A stretch of 64,000 nt of DNA, from contig OX439134.1 of NCBI GenBank assembly GCA_949318235.1, positions 14,202,328 through 14,266,327 of the forward strand. The letters run 5' to 3'. Position 1 is the stretch's first letter. Each line of letters begins with the position of its first letter. The notes beneath the pieces are model-generated. The model was not told where the DNA came from. It saw nothing but the letters and a program-made list of their open reading frames with translations, and made no database searches. This stretch comes from Ecdyonurus torrentis (lineage: Eukaryota; Arthropoda; Insecta; Ephemeroptera; Heptageniidae). Below, piece after piece: positions 43,770 to 55,213 of the stretch. Position numbers and translations under genes: made by a program.

Positions 43770-45604
43770 TGTTCATAGTATATTCAAAAATAGTTCAAAG
43801 CAATAATGTTTGCTTATATGCAATTTAGTTAAAATGCACATATAAATACAAATTTTTATATGCTAACATTCATACAAATTAATTAATTTGTAATTGTAAT
43901 ATTGATTACATTATTACTATTATTATTGTAATATTGATTATCTTATTGATTAATTTTGTCAATTTTTTGGAATTTTTTTGCTTTTTCATTACAAAAAAAC
44001 TATTACTAAAATTGTATTGTTTAAATAAAATTTATGAAAATCTGGTAAAAGTATAGTTACATTTGAGGTAACAGTTTAAAATAATCAAAATCTCACTATG
44101 CCTAAATAAATTTCTGTAATTATTAATATTATTAATGGAGAATATTAAATAAGCTTGATACGCAAACAATAGTGTATACTTGTTTGATGTAAACATACAT
44201 ATTTTAACAACATAAGATTAATATTTAAAGCGTGTTTGTGTCAGATAAAGACATTTCATTAAGATGTCTTGGCAGGACACGCATAGCAACATTAATTCTA
44301 TGCTCTTCTCTTATATACGTTCTTCTTATAGTAAAGTATCCTGCGTGTATATGCAGCCCGGAGTTGAAATATGTATTGCGGAGTAGTATACTTTACAGGG
44401 GTCAATATAATATGCTATGCCCTGATCTGGTAGTATGGCATAAGACGTATTTTTTTGTAATATATTTTAGATTGAATTAAATAATAATAATCATTTTCAA
44501 TAATAACGAGTAATTTTTCAACTTTTTTTTTTTTGCATATTCATCTAAGAATCAGGCAGTTTTACTTATGCCCGATACATTTATGCGGTGGTACAAACAG
44601 TACTTAAATTTTTTTACAAATTTCCATACATTATATTTACATGAGAATTCTACTATAATACAAAATTTAATGCATTAAAGTTTACATCATATAAATAAGT
44701 TTACTGTATGTTTTATGAATTTAATTATCGCATGACTATATTTTAAATGTGAAAATGTTTGACTTATTATCGAAATATGTTTTTAGCTTTATGTAATTTA
44801 CATTTTATTAAATATTTTAGGAATACATTCCTTATTATATTAATGATGACTGAAACTATTATGAAATACATTGTATTTCTGTGTAACTATTTTTGTAATC
44901 AATATGTATATCATGGTATTATGATAAATAAAGAAACTGAAACTGAACTGAAATTTATAATTCAAAGTATAAATTTCAAATCTTTACATATAATTTCTCG
45001 ACAAAGTAAATTTTTGCTAAACTGTATTTTATATTATATTTAATTTCTCATCTCATTTTTTTTTTTTCCAATAAATATTTAACAAATATTTATATTTTTA
45101 TATTATGGACACATGTTAATCAATCAAAGATATTGTAAATGAAAGTATATTTGAAGTTCATATATATCACATAAAATTTTAATATTATTATTTACCCATC
45201 TTATAAATTTAGTATTTATTCTGTATAATATATTGTATGTAGTTAAATTTTACCTAATTACTTTATTTATTTTAAATAAATTAAAATTAAGAAACATAAA
45301 AAATTGCATCCTTTTAAAAACGTTTGACAAAAAATGAATAATGCTGTTTTGTTTGTGAAAGTGATTGTACATGTTGAAATATTCTTAAAAGATTTGAAGT
45401 GAAGAAGGGGGAGAGAAAAAGAAGAAAAAAGAAAAGCGATGGATTGAGAAAGAAGTTGATTCAGTAGCAATACAAAATATATTAGGTTTGAATTTGAAAG
45501 AAATCAAGAAAAAAAGGGAGTTTTTTTTCTTCTTTTTTTTTTTTAAAATTGATCACGTAGAAGCATTTGACAAATCTTTGCCATCATGACCAAGTTTCTA
45601 TATG

Positions 45605-45605
<1 letters not shown>
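43770..45605. other. AT-rich stretch; possible retrotransposon tail near 44930
   Basis: At about 44925-44955 the text AATAAAGAAACTGAAACTGAA resembles the polyadenylation signal and short tandem tail seen at the 3' ends of many LINEs, but no coding part precedes it. An 82-codon frame (44232-44480) and a 94-codon frame (44759-45043) are not recognisable. Confidence 0.3.
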
Positions 45606-45689
<84 letters not shown>

Positions 45690-45696
45690 TTCTCTC
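45606..45696. repeat. (CT)n microsatellite
   Basis: About 91 bp of CT with a few T interruptions near the right end. A CpG-bearing patch (TCTCGAGTCGAGTTGAGTCG, GCTAGCGTCGC) follows at 45703-45770. Confidence 0.97.
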
Positions 45697-46112
45697 TGTA
45701 GTGTCTCGAGTCGAGTTGAGTCGGGACCAAAACTCAAGAGCTAGCGTCGCAACAGCGGAATCATCATTTTTCTAAGTCGTGAGAACAAGCAAGTCCACTT
45801 AGTCCATGTCCTTTACCCTCTCTCTCTTCTCTCTCTCTCTCCTCAATTCCCACTTCGCTTTACCCTTCTTCTCGTTCTCTATTTACCTCATATATAATAC
45901 GACGTTCATCTAACATTATTACAATAGATAATGTTTATATAATTAAAGATCGATAAATTTTAATGAAATAGTCAGTGCATAAATATATTATAACATTTTG
46001 GAGCATATATACCATACTGAAATATGGATTTTTTCTATTTAAATTTTCTATGTTTAAATGTGTTTAAAATAATGTGAGTATAAAAATTAGATAAAGATGT
46101 CAATGTTGGATA

Positions 46113-46130
46113 GGGAGAGGGAGAGAGGGA

Positions 46131-46204
<74 letters not shown>
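46113..46204. repeat. (GA)n microsatellite
   Basis: About 92 bp of GA with GGGA interruptions at the left end. Confidence 0.97.
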
Positions 46205-46206
<2 letters not shown>

Positions 46207-46952
46207 ACTGTATAAGAGTTAACACGGAAAGAAGAAATCAAGTATATAATTTATGCTTTATGGAAATAATTGCTATATTGGAATTGCACAAATAATTATT
46301 CACTACGTAAAGTATTATTTAATAAACAATTAAAATCTCGTCTTGAATAATATTAACCTTTATTTTTCTACTCGGATAGTTAAAAGGAAAAAAATATTAG
46401 TTTGAATATATTAAGAGTATTTTTAATATGCTAAAACTACATTTTTTTTTTTTGCATATTTAATAAACATATTTAGAATTACGTAAAATATTGAAAGTGT
46501 ACTTAATTTATTCAATTATACACTTGAATTTATATGACTAAATTTATCATATTTTTTTCTTAATGTATTTTTTTTTATATATTCATATTATATCGAGCTA
46601 AAATATTTAATTAATAACACTTCAAGTACTTTAACTTTAACATTGCAGTTTAAATTTAATATAAATGACAAAATGTCATTTTATACCTACGACATTATGC
46701 AAATATCCTTATTAATAAACACACCTTTTTAAACATGCATAAAACATGATGTTATATGGAAACTATAATAAAAAAGTCCCCTTTATATAGAAGATTAAAA
46801 TCTATCTTTAATTTTTTATTTTATTAAAAAAAGTGTCTGTTATATCTTTTTTTGTCATCTTATTTTTCTCTTTTTTTTTTTTCTTTTTTTTCTTTCGCAC
46901 TTTTTTCTTTTGAGTTTCTGTTTTGCTTTCTTTCTCAAATTTAATCTTTGTC

Positions 46953-46988
<36 letters not shown>

Positions 46989-47627
46989 AACAAGTTATAC
47001 AGAAACTTACTCAAACCAACACCCACAGGAGAGAGAGACAGACAAAAAGTAAAAGACAAAAACATAAAAGCATTGGGGTCGTCCGGTGTAATTATATTGC
47101 AACTCGAGTAACAACTATACTAGACAAACATTTTATTCTAAAAGCTTTTATAATAATATATAATTTTCATTAAACCAAAAACTTACATATTTAATTAACT
47201 ATATTATGTATATAAAGAGTAAACTAATTATCTTCTTTTATTATTTGATTAATGATTACTATAATTTATTACTTGTTTACTATATTATACATGTGGTGAT
47301 ATTGAAGTTAAGAAAAATTGGTGCTGAAATGTCGATTTGCAAAAATGTAAATATATATTTTTTAAATTATTTTAAATGTAATTTAATAAAATAGCATGCC
47401 TTTATATAAATAGTTTTTTTCGTTACATTTATAGAGTATTTACATAAACAAAAGGAGGTGAAGATACTGATATGACATTCCTTATTATTTTTAATTTTGA
47501 TTAACCAAGTTTTTAGTAATGTAAGCTATTTTATTATTATATTGGGCTCAAGGATATATGTTTTGATCATGTTACCATATATGGTAACTTTGTTGTTGTA
47601 ATCTTTTCAAAAATAATCTTCCCATAT
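46205..47627. other. AT-rich stretch without recognisable gene
   Basis: Contains a (CT)n tract at about 46957-46983. Nothing else is recognised. Confidence 0.5.
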
Positions 47628-47963
47628 CACTCTAATTAATAATCATTTAAAAGCTTGTACAGTTTTGCAATGCTTTAAGTATAATGTGGAATTAACGGTT
47701 ATGTCGTCACTAAACGTTGAAAATTTAACGTTAACAACGTTAGTGACGTCACACGCGTTGGAACCGAACGGAAAAAAAATTAAATTAAACAACGGCCAAG
47801 CTTAACGTTTATTTCAATGTGATTCTAGTACGCTTGTAACTATATTTACGCTTTTATCGTTAGATTGTCAACGTTTAGTGACGTCATAACCGTTGATTAC
47901 ACAATACTTCAAAGCATTGCAAAACTGTGTATACAATCTTTTTAACACTTATTTTTTATAACC
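47628..47963 (+). mobile_element. Foldback transposon F2, copy 2
   Basis: Same-orientation relative of 27773-28174, starting CACTCTAA and sharing CAGTTTTGCAATGCTTTAAG, ACAACGGCCAAGCTTAACGTTTA-like text, TTTATCGTTA and CATAACCGTTGATT. TGACGTCA lies at 47744-47751 and 47879-47886. It lacks the 44-bp hairpin found in copy 1, keeping one uninterrupted TGTCAACG at 47866-47873. The right terminus has diverged. Confidence 0.82.
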
Positions 47964-48424
47964 TATATCACCTATATGAAATGCCCATATATCATCAAAT
48001 AGTATTGTGCTGTAACATAGAAATATTATACATAATTAAAACATAATTTGCTTTCTTTTTTTCTTTGAGTATTAAAGTTTTAGTAATAATAATAAACAAA
48101 TTTATGACAAAATTTATATATTTTTTTTAATTTATTATTATTTATTTATTTTTTATAAGTTTTAATTGCATGAACCAATTTACTGGTACACTTTTGATTT
48201 TTTTGATTGTAGGATGGAAGAAACGAGTAATAGAATTTTGAATCTGAATAAAATTTATAAATAACAGTAATTTATTGAAAAAAAGTTTGATCCCATTGCG
48301 CACTGTAAAGTCCCGGGCACTCCCCAGAATAAGTTTCAAACAAAGGAGGTAAAAAGGCAACATTTTATTCAAAATATTTTTTGCCACCCACCTTACTCAA
48401 TTTCTACCTTATCCTGTGTTATCT
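47964..48424. other. AT-rich stretch without recognisable gene
   Basis: An 81-codon minus-strand frame (48142-48387) has no recognisable domain. Confidence 0.5.
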
Positions 48425-48565
48425 ACACTCTGGCCAAAACAAGGTCGTTTCCGCCAAAAGCTGTATCCGCGGTGCTAAACCAATCACAGAGCGTGTTATA
48501 AACCTATACTAGCCAATCATAGTTGACTTTACATTGTTAATTACACTGTATCCGCTCGAACTATA
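48425..48565 (+). repeat. Dispersed repeat F7, copy 1
   Basis: About 85 bp (48480-48565) match 63915-64000 in reverse. Shared blocks include GAGCGTGTTATAAACCTA, AGCCAATCA, GTTGACTTTACAT and AATTACACTGTATCCGCTCG. CCAATCA occurs twice and TGTATCCGC occurs twice within this copy. The GC-richer DNA upstream to 48425 may belong to the same element but cannot be tested here because the other copy is cut off. Confidence 0.65.
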
Positions 48566-49231
48566 GTATTTGGAGAAGTGCATGTTGCTTATTTAAAATT
48601 TTTCAATATATCCAATGCTTTGTAACTTATTCTGAAGCTTGCAGTACATACACTGATATATAAAATTGGACTCTATTATATTGCCTTATAGAGTAAAGGC
48701 AGATAATCCAATTTTATGTCACATTGCATGTATCAAAGACGTTCCTTTATTAATGATGTAATTCAAATTTCCACTACAACAATAAAAATATAAACAACAA
48801 TTAATAATGGCTCCTACATTGCTGTTAACTTAAATTTGGCCACAACGGTGTCACCACACTACATTGAATCACATTATAGTGTGGTAAAGAATTGAACCAT
48901 ATCATTACGAGAACGTTTTATTTTCAACAAGAGCTTCTTATCCTGAGCGTATATCCGTGTCCCATAATAGTAACTTTTTTTTTACTCTCAAAATACCTTA
49001 AAAATTCTGATAATATAAAAAAGTACTATCATGACAGCTTATATAACATATAACTTCTATATAGGAAAAAAATTCATATGTCATGAATGTTACATAAATG
49101 TAAATAAATCAAATATTTGAAATTCCATTTTATTTTGTTTATAACAAAAATTCCATCGTTAATTAAAAAAAATTTTGAAACATGAAAAAATGTGCTTTTT
49201 TGTTGTTTGTTGTATCATATATGTATAGAAT

Positions 49232-49266
<35 letters not shown>

Positions 49267-49884
49267 AACAATGATCAATTAATAACATTTGTATTTTGAT
49301 GAAATAAAATGAATTGTTTACTGTGACAATTGAAACAAAGACATATGACGTGTCTAATTAAGGGAATAATTAATGAATGACAACATTCTTGTGCCCGCGT
49401 ATTTGGCAGTAAAATGCGTTATATACACATATAATATATAGGAGAGATAGAGAGGGTGAGAGGAGGGTTATTAAACAAAGTCACGCAATAACATGACACC
49501 CAACAACTTTTAAGAATTTCAATTCAAAATGCATTTCTATATGATTTTTTTTTTTGTTTTTTAAATGTTTTAAAAAATTTCTATTTTACTTTTAATTATT
49601 TACATTTTAATTGTTTGTTTTGAAATCTAAAGTAAGTATTCGTATTTGTTATTTACTATTTAGAGCTGAAGAGAAAATGATAAATTATTTAAGTAATTTG
49701 TTTTTTGTGTGTTTGAAATAGATATCAATTGATGTAAGAGTTAAAACTTTGAAGAATATTCTCTTAAAAGCATGATGCATTTCAAAATAGTAATTTTAAC
49801 CCATTTTTAAGCATTAAGATATTATGCCCTTTTAAATTGATAAACAGAAAATGAGACCTCCGAAACGATTATGATAATTCACCA
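48566..49884. other. AT-rich stretch with a (GA)n tract
   Basis: GA repeat at 49234-49265 and a small 9-bp-arm hairpin at about 48850-48885 (ACCACACTA with TAGTGTGGT). No gene is seen. Confidence 0.5.
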
Positions 49885-50010
49885 TGCAAGAGCGCATGTA
49901 TACTGTATAAATTACGGAAGTATTAAGTGATTTTTGTCTCATCATATCATGCTGAGATGAACTCCACTATATAGAAAATGTTCTGCTGGTTGCATAAATT
50001 GAATTTTTCT
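49885..50010 (+). repeat. Dispersed repeat F3, copy 4 (diverged)
   Basis: Shares AAGAGCGCATGTATACTGTATAA with the reversed copy at 13975-14170 (GAGAGCGTGAAAATACTGTATAA) and ends with GGTTGCATAAATTGAATTT, the conserved end of the family. Confidence 0.6.
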
Positions 50011-51053
50011 AGTCAAATCGGGCAAAATTTGTTATTTTTGCAAGTTTTAATATCGGTGATTTGTAAACTAAAAAGCAAATTTCTTAAGCAAAAATGATGT
50101 TTTTAAGGAATAAAATTAGTGTATTCATAAAACTATAAATTTTTAATAACTAAATTAAACTTTGCGGAATGCTTTTTTGGTTTTTGGTATTAATATCGTC
50201 CATAAAACATTCATCCGGTGCACAAATTTATATCTCCAAAAATATACTCATTCAATTAAAATATAAATATTTTTTAATTTCCATGAGCTATAAGAATGAT
50301 ATAGAAAAAATAAAATAAAAAGGAAATTGCTTTGGTTTATTTTCCATAAAATTACTGTCAATTAATTCACATATTTATCACAATTTTATTGAAATATATT
50401 TTTGTATTAATTAATTTTTTTATATTATTCATATTTTTATAAAATTATTATGAAAAAAAAATGTTATAATATCGTTATTAAGTCATTAACAGAGAAAATG
50501 AAAATAAATTACAAAAATAATGAAAATTATTATAATTTTCATATAAATTAAGACATTACCATTAAATTTTATGAAATAATAATTATTAATGCTTTTTTAC
50601 TTGAAAATTGAAGTAATTTAAAGAATATTATTTTTGATGTACTCTGGTTATTATTGTATTATTTTTTTGTTACTTGGAATTCTGATGTTTTTATTTTTGT
50701 TTTTAATTATTAATTGTTCCAAGTAATTGGTAATTACTTGAGTTATACTATGGTATAAAATTTATCATGATATGTGAATCTTTAAATTAGATTCATTCAA
50801 TTAGAAATATAGCAGAACCATTATGGAGTAGAGCATTGTTTTTTTTATTTGTGCCTTTTTAAGCTGAGACACAGTATATACATTGATGTATATTCGATGT
50901 TGTATACTGTACATAAAAAAAAAAAAAAAAAAAAAAACACGAAAAAAAATTTGTGTATCTAGTTTTTTATCATATATAGCAAGCAAAATGTGTAACTCGT
51001 TTCTGAACCTAATATATAGATGGCGCTCCGAATTATACACATTTAGAGATCCC
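50011..51053. other. AT-rich stretch without recognisable gene
   Basis: A poly-A run lies at about 50915-50937. The frames across it on both strands are artefacts. Confidence 0.55.
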
Positions 51054-51289
51054 TTAACAGAGAAGCTATACAACCTTATGTTTTAGGCAGACCTGTAATA
51101 CTTGAAAGGCCCGCTAAAAGTAAGTACCCAAACTTAAATGACAGTCGAAATACTCTTAGCCAATGAGAAAGCACCAATTTTGTGGATAGCCAATTATTTA
51201 GCTTAAAACTTTGGGTACTTTTAGTGGGAATTTCAAAACAAATGTATTGCAGGTCTGCCTAAAAAATGAGTTTGTCGCTTCTCTGTTAA
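51054..51289. mobile_element. TTAA-bounded foldback transposon, 236 bp
   Basis: TTAA (51054-51057) then CAGAGAAGC at the left; GCTTCTCTG then TTAA (51286-51289) at the right. The arms also pair through TTTAGGCAGACCTG with CAGGTCTGCCTAAA and AAAGTAAGTACCCAAA with TTTGGGTACTTTT. The loop of about 80 bp has no coding frame. The right TTAA is also the left edge of the adjoining F6 copy. A piggyBac-type target is inferred. Confidence 0.83.
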
Positions 51290-51629
51290 GGTGGAAAATC
51301 AGGTACTACGGGATTTGACTAAAAAATTGTAAAGAAAGAAAAATCTGAAATTTGGCACAGTGATACATTAGGATAAGATATCTTCAAAAATGTATAAAGT
51401 TTAGGGGGTCACCATGCTAGATTTTAAATTATAAATTTTTGAAGTTTTAGTCCCATAAGAAACCATGTTAATTTCAATAATTATTTTCTCTCTTATCTGA
51501 TGGTCACGGGTTCTGAAAATTTTATCATCATAGGTATAGCTGTTACTGTTTAATGTCAAATGTCATCATAAAGTTTTAAAGTTTTCTTATAAAATTTTGA
51601 GGAACAAGCCATCTGAACACAACCCTTAA
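51286..51629 (-). mobile_element. TTAA-bounded repeat F6, copy 2
   Basis: TTAA at both edges (51286-51289 and 51626-51629), with ends TTAAGGTGG and the reverse of TTAAGGGTTG. Reverse-orientation relative of 34890-35324. It lacks the (TA)n expansion of copy 1. A translated trace such as SYGTKTSK appears in both copies but frames are broken here, so I treat it as non-coding. Confidence 0.75.
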
Positions 51630-51635
51630 GGTTCT

Positions 51636-51801
51636 CTATACACATTTTGTTTGCCATGTAAAAACACAAACAAGATACACATTTTGCTTTCTGTGACAAA
51701 AAAACAAAAACAAGATACGCATTTTGCTTAACGTGACAAAAAAGATACACATTTTGCTTAATGTGACAAAAAAAAAAAGATACACATTTTGCTCCGCGAA
51801 A
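51636..51801 (-). repeat. Minisatellite, units of about 30-40 bp
   Basis: Four units start AAGATACACATTTTGCT or AAGATACGCATTTTGCT at 51672, 51712, 51742 and 51777, with an earlier degenerate unit from about 51636. Each carries GTGACAAAA spacers of variable A length. Read on the minus strand the unit (TATCTTG, TTTTTTGTCAC, AAGCAAAA) matches the 33-bp minisatellite at 14753-14818 (TATCTCG, TTTTTTGTCAG, ATGCAAAA). Two minus-strand frames here are translations of the repeat. Confidence 0.8.
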
Positions 51802-53129
51802 AAAACCCCCCTTATTTTCCACTTCAACATCAATATACCTTACCTACCATATTTTGTTTACATTTTTAGGTCGTAAAATTGGATTTTTTTTATCAAAATA
51901 CATGAAGGATGAAGGCTATAGGATAAAAATCATGGAGAACTTATTTAAGAAATTTTTGGATTTAAGATTGGAATGTTTTTTTTAGCATTTAAGGCTGTTT
52001 TGGTATCATATTCTACTTTTACATATATTTTTATATATATACGAAACAAAAAAGTTCGAATGAATATATATACATAATATATACATTCAATTTTTTGTTT
52101 CTTTTTTACTTGCACAAATGTATGTTTTTAAAGTTTTTTTCTTGATATTTTTTCTTGTAATTAAATCAATTATACATGAAAAGATTATTATACAAAGCAC
52201 CGAAGCTTGTCATATTTATCAAAAATATTTGAAATATTTAATCTAAATCATTAAATTTTTATCGTATTATTATATTTAAAAAAAAAAAAATTAAAAAAGG
52301 AAGAAATATAAAACCATGGTTGAAGCTTTTAAGCTTAGAAAATCCAATACAAAAACATGGCCTTAACATTTATATAAATAAAACTCACTTTACAATAGAG
52401 ATTGAATTGTTATTTAAAAACACACTAAAATAGTCTTTATTGTTTTTTTATAATTTATAAGATCACGGTCAGGAAGCAAGGAGAGAAAATTAGGCTAATG
52501 TTGATTAGAGCATTTGGTTTGTTACTTTATATAAATTACCTAGGTCATTTCACCTGTCTAAAAATCTCATCAAACATCAAGATATACCTTTTTTACTCTT
52601 ACAACTACAAAACTTTATTTTAGTCAACTCACAAGTCTGTGACGTATATAATAAGTAATTGATATAAATTGTCAGATATAAACATATTTGAAATAACTCG
52701 TCATCTCAGATTTTTAAATATGTTTTTACATCTTCTTTATATTTAATATTATGAAGGCATTTTTCAATACGGAGGAAAATAATAACGTAATAATTATGCT
52801 ATATATAGCCGTCTGTAGCCCATTTCCAGCCAGCATTTTTTAATTACAATTTTATTACGTTGCATTGCGTTACGTTCCAAAGTATATGTAATATAATGAT
52901 TTGTATTATATTCCAGTGCATCAATATTTATCCTTAAATATTAAATTTTATAAATTAAAAAATAAATATATTTGACCTTATATCCTCCTCAGTCCCCAAA
53001 TTTTTCAAAAATTATTTCACCGTCGTAAATTTAATTAAGTTTATTGAATTATCTGATTTCCACTCTATTGTATACTGGGAATGAAGAGGCTATTTCATTC
53101 ACAATATAGATAAAGATGAATGAACAATA
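51802..53129. other. AT-rich stretch without recognisable gene
   Basis: No gene or repeat family is recognised. Confidence 0.55.
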
Positions 53130-53449
53130 AAAATTCAAAAAAATTCAAATTCAAAATTTCTTTATTTCTCTCTTTCCTTCAATCGTATACAATACACATC
53201 GTATTCGTCAAGGTTAATTAACAGACAGAAAAAGTCAAAACACTTACATACTATATGCACATTTGGTATGCTACTTTTACATTCATATTTATATTATTAT
53301 TAAAATCAATAAAAACATAGCTGTGGGCTCACTCTAGGGCCCTGACTTTGTCAACTTTTTTATTTTTTATTTTATTTTTTTTACTATAAAATATTACTTA
53401 AAAATCATAAAATTCTTGTAGTAAAAAGAATTATTTCATAAGAACAATT
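53130..53449 (-). mobile_element. Probable 3' untranslated tail of the LINE fragment
   Basis: Directly downstream (minus strand) of the reverse-transcriptase remnant. It includes AGGGCCCTAGAGTGAGCCC near 53325-53345 and ends in a GAATTTT-rich stretch at about 53130-53160, like the short tandem tails of many non-LTR elements. The exact 3' end is inferred. Confidence 0.5.
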
Positions 53450-53935
53450 TCAATTTCTTTTTAAAAACATTGAAATCACTATAATAAGTCTCATCTCTAA
53501 TGGTAATTTATTATATATGTTTAAACAAATGCAAAACGGACCGTTTTTATACATTTCAGTTCTACAATATACTGATGGTAATTTACTATTTAAATTTCTA
53601 GTTTCATAATTATGAGTTGAACTTTTTCTATTAAATTTAGATAAATTTTGGTGAACTTTTATTGCACATTCCATTATAAATGTGCCTGTTAATGTCTGTA
53701 TACCCCAGTATTTTAAATAAATCACGGCACGAGCTTCTCTTTTTTGAGAAAGTTATTATTCTTAATACTTTTTTTTGGAGTTTAAATACCCGTTTTGCAT
53801 TTGTTGCATTTCCCCAGCATATTATTGCATATTTCAAATGACAATGGAAATTAGCGTAATACATTGTAAGCAGGCAATCTAATTCACATTCATATCTTAA
53901 CTCATTTATGGCAGATATTTTAGCAAGATTTATTC
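53450..53935 (-). pseudogene. Decayed C-terminal fragment of a non-LTR retrotransposon reverse transcriptase
   Basis: The minus strand encodes, in two frames, the region after the catalytic core of a LINE reverse transcriptase. The upstream frame (to about 53700) includes LRYECELDCLLTMYYANFH, then LKYAIICWGN, NAKRVFKLQKKVLRIITF and SCRDLFKIL. The downstream frame includes GIQTLTGTFIMECAIKV, YETRNLNSKLP, KNGPF and IYNKLP before a stop near 53450. These are characteristic of the C-terminal part of jockey/CR1-like polymerases (known family pattern). The switch between frames falls at a GGGG run (CCCC at 53703-53706), consistent with one extra base. The N-terminal part, endonuclease and catalytic motifs are absent, so the copy is a 5'-truncated, dead insertion. 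Confidence 0.85.
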
Positions 53936-54421
53936 ATATAACCTAAGTAATGCTATTGAATAATAATCATGATATTAAAACCCCTATAAGAAATATGGTG
54001 AAAAGCACAATTAGTTTATGCAATTTCATAATTTAGCAACATTTGTGCTATATGACAAAAATACAGTATACGTATAAGTCTTTTATATCCATTTTGCTGG
54101 GGTATTTTAAAATTCTGTATTTGAAAAAGTCTTCACGATAACTGTAAAAAATATGGGAGAAAAATTAACATGAAAGAATATGAATTTTGAAATCGAAGAA
54201 GAAAACTATAGTATAAAGAGCAGAATATATTTACTATATTATATGGTAAAAGAGTAAAGCGTGCTGCCACAAGCCACATACATTTTCAAAACACATTTGC
54301 ATGTGGTAATTTATAGAAAATAAAATTTTACGATAGTATCGTTAATTAGCAAGTGTGTTAATGACAAATTAAGAAGCCTTTCTATATATTTATTTTCAAT
54401 AAAATCAACTCTTCAGAAGTG
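53936..54421. other. AT-rich stretch without recognisable gene
   Basis: A stop codon in the LINE frame near 53936 and loss of similarity mark its end. Nothing else is recognised. Confidence 0.5.
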
Positions 54422-54829
54422 TTAAAGCCCATGTCAACTTACTTTTTTTTTTATCATTTAGAATAGATTGATTATTACCATACCTTAATATCCATGAATT
54501 AGACACCAACACGTTGATTATGTATTTATTTTCGTTTATTTTCCTTTTTGCGGTTATATCACGTATCTGACGTCACACTTTACCAATCGGGCCGTGATAG
54601 GGGTAAAGAACTTGAGGGAGGGGCTTAAATTTATCACGTGACCAGAGCGGTGACTGTGATTGGCGGTGGTACATTGTGACGTCAGATACTTGATATAACC
54701 GCAAAAAGGAAAATAAACGAAAATAAATACAAAATCAACGTGATGGTGTCTAATTCATGGATATTAAGGTATGGTAGTTATCAATCTAGTATTCTAAATG
54801 ATAAAAAAGTAAGTTGACAAGGGCTTTAA
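54422..54829 (-). mobile_element. TTAA-bounded foldback transposon F4, copy 2
   Basis: TTAA (54422-54425) then AGCCCATGTCAACTTAC; GTAAGTTGACAAGGGCT then TTAA (54826-54829). The arms match those of 10922-11324 almost base for base, including GCGGTTATATCACGTATC and TGACGTCA (54568-54575 and 54677-54684). The central loop is in the opposite orientation to copy 1, so the element as a whole lies on the other strand. High similarity between copies suggests recent activity. No protein is encoded. Confidence 0.88.
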
Positions 54830-55131
54830 GCATAAATAAATACGAAAAGTTTAAAAAATGCAGCTGTGTATGGGGGTTAAATATAAAATTGCATTGCATG
54901 TGCTAAAAATATTACACTGACTTCAACTCTAGACTTTCATTGTCTGTATAAATAAAGTACTTCCTAATCACTCTTGAATTACTATATAGCAGTGTGAAGG
55001 TTATTTTTGTATAACCATCAAATAATTGTTGATTTGAACATTTGAAATAAAATTGGTAAACAAAAATTTTAAGTTTTATATAGTAGTCATATCTTATTTT
55101 TTGCTTTGAAAAATTTTCCTATGTATTTTTT

Positions 55132-55133
<2 letters not shown>
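54830..55133. other. AT-rich stretch without recognisable gene
   Basis: Nothing is recognised. Confidence 0.55.

Positions 55134-55210
<77 letters not shown>
55134..55210. repeat. (CT)n microsatellite
   Basis: About 77 bp of CT repeat. A small GC-richer patch (CACGCCCTGCGGGATGCGTC, with TGCGTCAGTCA) follows at 55325-55352. Confidence 0.97.

Positions 55211-55213
<3 letters not shown>

Noticed and set aside
44232..44480. 82-codon frame
   Set aside because: No family resemblance; short inverted text GTAAAGTAT/ATACTTTAC inside suggests decayed repeat rather than gene.
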